NCBI RefSeq assembly: GCF_001431205.1
Contig: NZ_LGPC01000011.1
Span: 248,001 to 312,000, forward strand
From: Staphylococcus sp. NAM3COL9
GTDB taxonomy: Bacteria; Bacillota; Bacilli; Staphylococcales; Staphylococcaceae
Reading direction: 5' to 3'
Length of the DNA: 64,000 bases
Shown: positions 59,513 to 64,000 of the stretch, piece after piece
How the letters are laid out: each line of letters starts with the position of its first letter
How positions within the stretch are numbered: the first letter of the stretch is position 1
Translations under genes and position numbers: made by a program
The notes under the pieces: generated by a model
The model's input: only the letters and a program-made list of their open reading frames with translations
Databases searched by the model: none
What the model was told of the DNA's origin: nothing

Positions 59513-60442
59513 TTAATACTCCTCTCTGAAACGTTTCGTAATCCATTGAGCAATTAAGTTCATTACTAACGTGAATAAGAATAAAGTAAATCCTACTGCA
59601 TAAATACTATAGTAAGTATCAGTACCAAATGTTGCATCACCTGTTGCTACTTGAACGATATAACCTGTCATTGTTTGGATAGACCCTGTTATATCAATTG
59701 ATGCACTCGGTGTACTACCTGCAGCAAGAGATACAATCATAGTTTCGCCAATTGCACGTGAAATTGCTAATACAATTGATGCCATAATACCTGATGTCGC
59801 AGCTGGTAAAATAACTTTCGTTGCTACTTCGAATTTAGTAGCACCTAAACCTAATGCACCTTCGCGCATTTTGTTTGGTACAGATGACATTGCATCTTCA
59901 CTCATACTTGATATTAATGGAATGATCATTACACCAACTACAAGACCCGGACTAATAGAGTTGAAACTACCTATTTCTGGAAAAATTTGACGTATTAACG
60001 GTGTAACAAATGTTAGAGCAAAGAAACCGAATACGATTGTTGGAATACCAGATAATATTTCTAATATCGGTTTGATAATACTTTTAGCACGTGGCGAAGC
60101 ATATTCACTTAAGTAAAGTGCTGCACCCAGACCTAATGGTACTGCTACGATTGTAGCAATTACAGTTATTTTCAATGTACCTAATATTAACGGCCAAATT
60201 CCAAATTTAGGATCAGATGAGAATGGTCTCCATTCCATCGAAAAGAGAAATTCAGTAATAGGAATACGTGTGAAGAACGTAATGGTTTCTGTTAATAATG
60301 TAACTACAATACCGATTGTCGCTAAAATGGAAAAAATTGCTATCGTACCTAAAATAATAGGAACGATTTTATCGCTTGCACCATTCTTATTGGCGTTGTT
60401 TTTTTCAATCATTTCGCTTACGGAGCGGTTTTTATTCGCCAT
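59513..60442 (-). CDS. pstC: Phosphate ABC transporter permease PstC
   Basis: Partner permease of PstA. 309 residues; hydrophilic N terminus (about 1-25), then six helices. The EAA loop is E-G-A-L-G-L-G-A-T-K-F-E-V-A and is followed by L-P-A-A-T-S-G-I-M-A-S. Separated from pstS by a 144-base gap with a hairpin. Confidence 0.96.
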   Translation of the reverse strand: MANKNRSVSEMIEKNNANKNGASDKIVPIILGTIAIFSILATIGIVVTLLTETITFFTRIPITEFLFSMEWRPFSSDPKFGIWPLILGTLKITVIATIVAVPLGLGAALYLSEYASPRAKSIIKPILEILSGIPTIVFGFFALTFVTPLIRQIFPEIGSFNSISPGLVVGVMIIPLISSMSEDAMSSVPNKMREGALGLGATKFEVATKVILPAATSGIMASIVLAISRAIGETMIVSLAAGSTPSASIDITGSIQTMTGYIVQVATGDATFGTDTYYSIYAVGFTLFLFTLVMNLIAQWITKRFREEY

Positions 60443-60508
60443 GTTAATATCCTTCCTTCATATAGACTCCGAAATTGTAAAAAAAGATTGGGATATTTAG
60501 AAATAGAG

Positions 60509-60545
60509 AAACAAAGTGGACGTTATTCCCATTGCCACTTTGTTT
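60509..60545 (-). terminator. Intercistronic hairpin pstS-pstC
   Basis: AAACAAAGTGG/CCACTTTGTTT stem (60509-60519 with 60535-60545) in the gap. It probably acts as a partial terminator or 3' stabiliser giving more pstS product. Confidence 0.6.
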
Positions 60546-60586
60546 TCTAATACAGAATCCCGACCTTTAAGATTTATAGCTATGTT

Positions 60587-61534
60587 TTATTTATCTTCTT
60601 TGTCTTTGCTTTCTTTACCAGAGATCTCTTTTAATTCATCTAGTTGTTTTTTATAATCTTTTTCTGGTAGAGCAACAAATCCTGCTTCTTCAGCTGATTT
60701 ACCTTTGTCTTTAAAGATAAATTTCATGAAATCTTGGAATCCTTCATTTTCTTTTAATTTTTTCTCGTTTGTATAAATGAACAATGGTCTACTTAGAGCA
60801 TATGAACCATCTTGAATTGATTTCTTAGTTGGTTTAGTAACTTCGCCACTATCATCTTTGATTTTAACTGCTTTTAATTTATCTTTATTTTCTTCGAAGA
60901 AATTATAACCGAAGTAACCAATACCTTGTTCATTTTTTTGAACTGATTGAACGATGACGTTTGTATCAGCGTTTTTCTCTGCTTTGATATCTCCCTCATC
61001 CATAACTTCTTCTGTGAAGAAATCATACGTACCATGTGATTGGTCTGGAGAAAATGATTTGATTTCTTTATCTGGCCATTCAGAATTAACATCTTTCCAT
61101 GATTTTGCTTCGCCAGAATAAATATCTTTTAATTGATCTTTAGTTAATTCGTCTACAAAGTCATTTTCTTTATTAATTGCAATTGTTACGCCATCTTTTG
61201 CAACTTCGAATTCATTATATTTAATGCCTTTATCTTCTAATTTTTTCTTCTCTTCATCTTTTATTGGTCTAGATGCGTTTGAAAAATCAGTGTTTCCCGA
61301 AATGAATTTTTCGAATCCGCCACCTGTACCAGATGTACCAGATGAAACTGTAACATCTGAATTTTCTTTAGCAAATTTTTCGTTTAATTTTTCAATGATT
61401 GGACCTACTGTTGATGAACCATCGCCTTTAACTTCGCCTTCGCCGCCACCAGAACCAGCATTTCCGCCGCCACAAGCGCCTAATAAAAGTGAAGAGCCAA
61501 TTACTGCAGTTCCAAATACTTGCCATTTTTTCAT
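60587..61534 (-). CDS. pstS: Phosphate-binding lipoprotein PstS
   Basis: Captures phosphate outside the membrane. 315 residues. Lipoprotein signal [21 protein letters not shown] with lipidated Cys21, then a Gly-rich linker. Phosphate-binding loops G-D-G-S-S-T-V-G-P and [13 protein letters not shown] are visible. Lysine/glutamate-rich C terminus. First gene of pstSCAB-phoU, preceded by PhoP-like repeats. Confidence 0.97.
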   Translation of the reverse strand: MKKWQVFGTAVIGSSLLLGACGGGNAGSGGGEGEVKGDGSSTVGPIIEKLNEKFAKENSDVTVSSGTSGTGGGFEKFISGNTDFSNASRPIKDEEKKKLEDKGIKYNEFEVAKDGVTIAINKENDFVDELTKDQLKDIYSGEAKSWKDVNSEWPDKEIKSFSPDQSHGTYDFFTEEVMDEGDIKAEKNADTNVIVQSVQKNEQGIGYFGYNFFEENKDKLKAVKIKDDSGEVTKPTKKSIQDGSYALSRPLFIYTNEKKLKENEGFQDFMKFIFKDKGKSAEEAGFVALPEKDYKKQLDELKEISGKESKDKEDK

Positions 61535-61786
61535 TGAAACATCCTCCTAATAGATAAATAACCCTTAAAAGTTATATGTATTTCTTACAGTTTCTATATT
61601 ACACACAATTTATTAAATACAAATATAGATAATGTAAATGTTTTGTTAAGTTAAGATGGCTTCTATTTACAAAGTTTATAAACACTATGAATCAATAAAG
61701 AAATGACTTGTAAATACTGATATTATAAGGTTTTGTTGAAATTTTATATTACAAACAAGTATGGAATTGTAATATAAAAAAGAAAA
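61535..61786. other. pstS upstream spacer
   Basis: No gene. Contains the PhoP-like repeats, the -10 element and the pstS ribosome binding site; the rest is AT-rich without a clear signal. Confidence 0.55.
61596..61649 (-). promoter_or_regulatory. PhoP-box-like direct repeats and -10 of pstS
   Basis: On the reverse strand TTAACA, TTTACA and TATATT follow one another with five-base gaps (11-base period, 61622-61649), as in Bacillus PhoP sites. A -10 TAATAT (61596-61601) lies 20 bases downstream. Confidence 0.6.
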
Positions 61787-61826
61787 AATCCTGAAACTAC
61801 TATATAAAAATAGTGGTTTCAGGATT
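61787..61826 (-). terminator. Terminator downstream of cvfB
   Basis: 17-bp stem with one mismatch (61787-61803 with 61810-61826); on the reverse strand it ends in GGATTTTTTC. Confidence 0.8.
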
Positions 61827-61928
61827 GATTTGTTGAGAACTGTATTTTGAAGTCCAATTCATTCTATAAAATTGCGTACATTATTGTTATTAAACAAGTT
61901 AAAAAAAATCACTTTATAATAGAAGGAA

Positions 61929-62828
61929 TTATTTTTCTATTCTTTCCCAACCTTTTTTAGTTAAAGCAATTTTACCAGAGTCTATCGTGATAATTTTATT
62001 TTTATATAAGTGTCCAATTGCTCTTTTGAATGAACCTTTGCTCATATTAAAAATTTCTTTGATAGCTTCTGGACTCGATTTATCTGAGAAAGGTAGTTCC
62101 CCATCGTACTCTACAAGTAAATCAAAGATTTTTTGACCATCATCATCAAGTCTTTCGTGTGCAAGTGGTAAAAATGAACCATTCAATTCACCTTTATCGT
62201 TTTGACCAATGATACGCACTTTTACATTTTCACCGAGACGTGGTTCCTCTTTACGTTCTGTTTCGTGAACAAAAATTTTATAACCCTCTTTTGAAAGTAA
62301 GAAGCTGCCAATTCGTAATAAACGATATGGTCTTGCTTCGATGATTTTATTTTTCAATTCATTGTCGAAAACAGACTTATACGTTTGTTCTACTATTGTT
62401 TCTGTTGCTAAACGTGCGAACATATTATTATCTCTATCAATACGTAACGTAACGAATAATTCATCACCTTGTACTGGCCATACTGATTTAACTTTTGGTA
62501 AATCTTCCCAAGGTATTAATACTTCTCTTGGTAAACCTACATCGACATGTGCACCATCACGATCAACTTTTAATACTTTTACAAAATCATATTTATCAGT
62601 TGTTACGTCAGGCATATTTTGCGTAGCAAATAATGCGCCTGATCTATTTGGGTAAATAAAGAAACTATATTCTTCCCCTATATTTAATTCGTCTTCATCT
62701 TTAATTTCGGATTGATTGAGTTTAACTTCTTCTCCGTTTGGTCCTTTTAACTTATATGTTGAGCCTTCTAATCCAACAACTTTAAGAAATTCTATAGAAC
62801 CTACAATATCTTTTTCATCTTGGGCCAT
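61929..62828 (-). CDS. cvfB: Conserved virulence factor B, S1-domain RNA-binding protein
   Basis: RNA-binding regulator of exoprotein and virulence gene expression in S. aureus. 299 residues. OB/S1-like domains (G-A-H-V-D-V-G-L-P-R-E-V-L-I-P-W and V-R-I-I-G-Q-N-D-K-G-E-L-N-G-S) precede a C-terminal winged helix (F-N-M-S-K-G-S-F-K-R-A-I-G-H-L-Y-K). Ribosome binding site AAGGAG. Divergent from the ABC-F gene. Confidence 0.95.
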   Translation of the reverse strand: MAQDEKDIVGSIEFLKVVGLEGSTYKLKGPNGEEVKLNQSEIKDEDELNIGEEYSFFIYPNRSGALFATQNMPDVTTDKYDFVKVLKVDRDGAHVDVGLPREVLIPWEDLPKVKSVWPVQGDELFVTLRIDRDNNMFARLATETIVEQTYKSVFDNELKNKIIEARPYRLLRIGSFLLSKEGYKIFVHETERKEEPRLGENVKVRIIGQNDKGELNGSFLPLAHERLDDDGQKIFDLLVEYDGELPFSDKSSPEAIKEIFNMSKGSFKRAIGHLYKNKIITIDSGKIALTKKGWERIEK

Positions 62829-62985
62829 ACTTTTCTCCTTCGTACATACAGATTTATTCTTATTTATTATAACATGCTATGAAGAAACTAGCATCACTAC
62901 ATCGAGAATGGTCGAAACAAGTTAATAAGTGTGTTATAATTTGTCCGGTAGATTAACGAAAAGGATAACGAAAAGGAGTAAATGC

Positions 62986-64000
62986 ATGTTACAAGTTACT
63001 GATGTAAGTTTACGATTTGGTGATCGTAAACTATTTGAAGATGTAAATATTAAATTTACAGATGGCAATTGTTATGGATTAATAGGAGCTAATGGCGCAG
63101 GTAAATCAACGTTCTTAAAGATTTTATCGGGTGAATTAGATGCTCAAACTGGTCATGTTTCTATGGGGAAAGACGAACGTTTAGCAGTATTAAAACAGGA
63201 TCACTTTGCATTTGAAGATGAACGTGTAATTGATGTTGTTGTTAAAGGACACGAACGTTTATATGAAGTAATGAAAGAAAAAGATGAAATCTATATGAAA
63301 CCAGACTTCAGTGATGAAGATGGTATTAGAGCTGCAGAACTAGAGGGCGAATTTGCTGAAATGGATGGCTGGAATGCTGAAGCAGATGCGGGTACATTAC
63401 TTTCTGGTCTAGGTATCAAAGCAAATCTACAAGATAAAACAATGTCAGAATTAGAAAATAATCAAAAAGTTAAAGTGCTATTAGCACAAAGTCTTTTTGG
63501 TAAACCTGACGTATTATTACTAGATGAGCCTACTAACGGTTTAGATATCCCTGCAATAAGCTGGTTAGAAGATTTCTTGATTAATTTTGAAAACACACTT
63601 ATTGTTGTGTCTCATGATAGACACTTTTTAAATAATGTTTGTACGCATATTGCTGACTTAGATTACGGGAAAATTAAATTGTTCGTTGGTAACTATGATT
63701 TCTGGTACCAATCAAGTCAACTTGCTATGAAAATGGCTCAAGATCAAAACAAGAAAAAAGAAGAAAAAGTTAAAGAATTACAAGATTTCGTGGCACGTTT
63801 CTCTGCAAACGCCTCTAAATCAAAACAAGCAACAAGTCGTAAGAAACAATTAGAAAAAATCGAGATTGATGATATTCAACCATCTTCTCGTCGTTATCCT
63901 TTTGTGAAATTCACACCTGAACGTGAAATTGGTAATGATTTATTACATGTCGACAATGTTTCTAAAACAATCGACGGCGTAAAAATATTAGATAATATTT
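62986..64000 (+). CDS. ABC-F family ATPase, 3' end outside window
   Basis: Ribosome-associated ABC-F protein of the YbiT type with no membrane domain, probably a translation factor. 338 residues are visible. NBD1 has Walker A G-A-N-G-A-G-K-S-T and Walker B V-L-L-L-D-E-P-T-N-G-L-D. The usual LSGGQ signature is replaced by L-E-N-N-Q-K-V-K-V. A basic helical linker (about 235-290) follows, and NBD2 is just beginning. I chose this ATG because AAAGGAG lies upstream and MLQVTDVSLRFGD is the typical start; an out-of-frame ATG four bases earlier is not used. Confidence 0.9.
   Translation, partial: MLQVTDVSLRFGDRKLFEDVNIKFTDGNCYGLIGANGAGKSTFLKILSGELDAQTGHVSMGKDERLAVLKQDHFAFEDERVIDVVVKGHERLYEVMKEKDEIYMKPDFSDEDGIRAAELEGEFAEMDGWNAEADAGTLLSGLGIKANLQDKTMSELENNQKVKVLLAQSLFGKPDVLLLDEPTNGLDIPAISWLEDFLINFENTLIVVSHDRHFLNNVCTHIADLDYGKIKLFVGNYDFWYQSSQLAMKMAQDQNKKKEEKVKELQDFVARFSANASKSKQATSRKKQLEKIEIDDIQPSSRRYPFVKFTPEREIGNDLLHVDNVSKTIDGVKILDNI

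Noticed and set aside
61224..61550. 108-codon + strand frame opposite pstS
   Set aside because: Mirror of the pstS coding strand, proline/serine-rich by codon complement, no ribosome binding site.

Overview
This is a chromosomal window from a Staphylococcus. It has low G+C, AGGAGG-type ribosome binding sites and many TTG starts. It follows the Staphylococcus core order sbcC-mscL-opuD2-acnA-parEC-alsT-glcT-mprF-msrA-msrR-tyrA-trp-femAB-pepF-phoU/pst-cvfB. An ABC-type ribose operon and a bsdBCD-type aromatic acid decarboxylase operon, with no opp2 cluster between femB and pepF, point to a coagulase-negative species rather than S. aureus; the species itself is not fixed. No tRNA, rRNA, insertion sequence, prophage or CRISPR array was seen.

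Layout. 1-9.9 kb: sbcC (5' end cut off), mscL, a betaine transporter, aconitase (Fur-like box upstream), a thioesterase and a HesB-fold protein. 10-18 kb: plsY, topoisomerase IV (parE/parC, LexA box), alsT (long structured leader) and glcT. 18.6-24.6 kb: an acyltransferase, an AI-2E family permease and mprF, separated by long spacers that carry two dispersed repeat families. 24.7-30.4 kb: an accessory islet made of a decayed CRE-promoter and frameshifted-gene region followed by rbsRDACB. 30.4-34 kb: msrA, msrR, a tautomerase and a Y-family polymerase with two LexA boxes. 34.1-37.9 kb: a LysR regulator divergent from bsdBCD and a yclD-like gene. 38-49 kb: tyrA, a hydroxyacid dehydrogenase, an M42 peptidase that seems to start at ATC, a small membrane protein and trpEGDCFBA behind two tandem Trp T-boxes. 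49-57 kb: a DJ-1/PfpI protein, femA/femB, two small membrane proteins and pepF. 57-64 kb: phoU-pstBACS (reverse strand, PhoP-like repeats upstream of pstS), cvfB and the start of an ABC-F gene.

How the genes work together. sbcC, parEC and the Y-family polymerase are DNA repair and replication functions; two of these three loci carry LexA boxes here. mprF, msrR and femAB belong to the cell envelope and to antibiotic or peptide tolerance. tyrA and trp are aromatic amino acid synthesis. rbs and bsd are carbon-source or detoxification modules placed between core genes.

The most unusual signals are the ATC start of the M42 gene, the A-AAA-AAG frameshift site in a small membrane-protein gene, the tandem T-boxes whose second copy has a UGGU acceptor-pairing sequence, a start-stop mini-ORF in a hairpin before the DJ-1 gene, a possible small RNA between the yneR-like gene and plsY, and the two repeat families.
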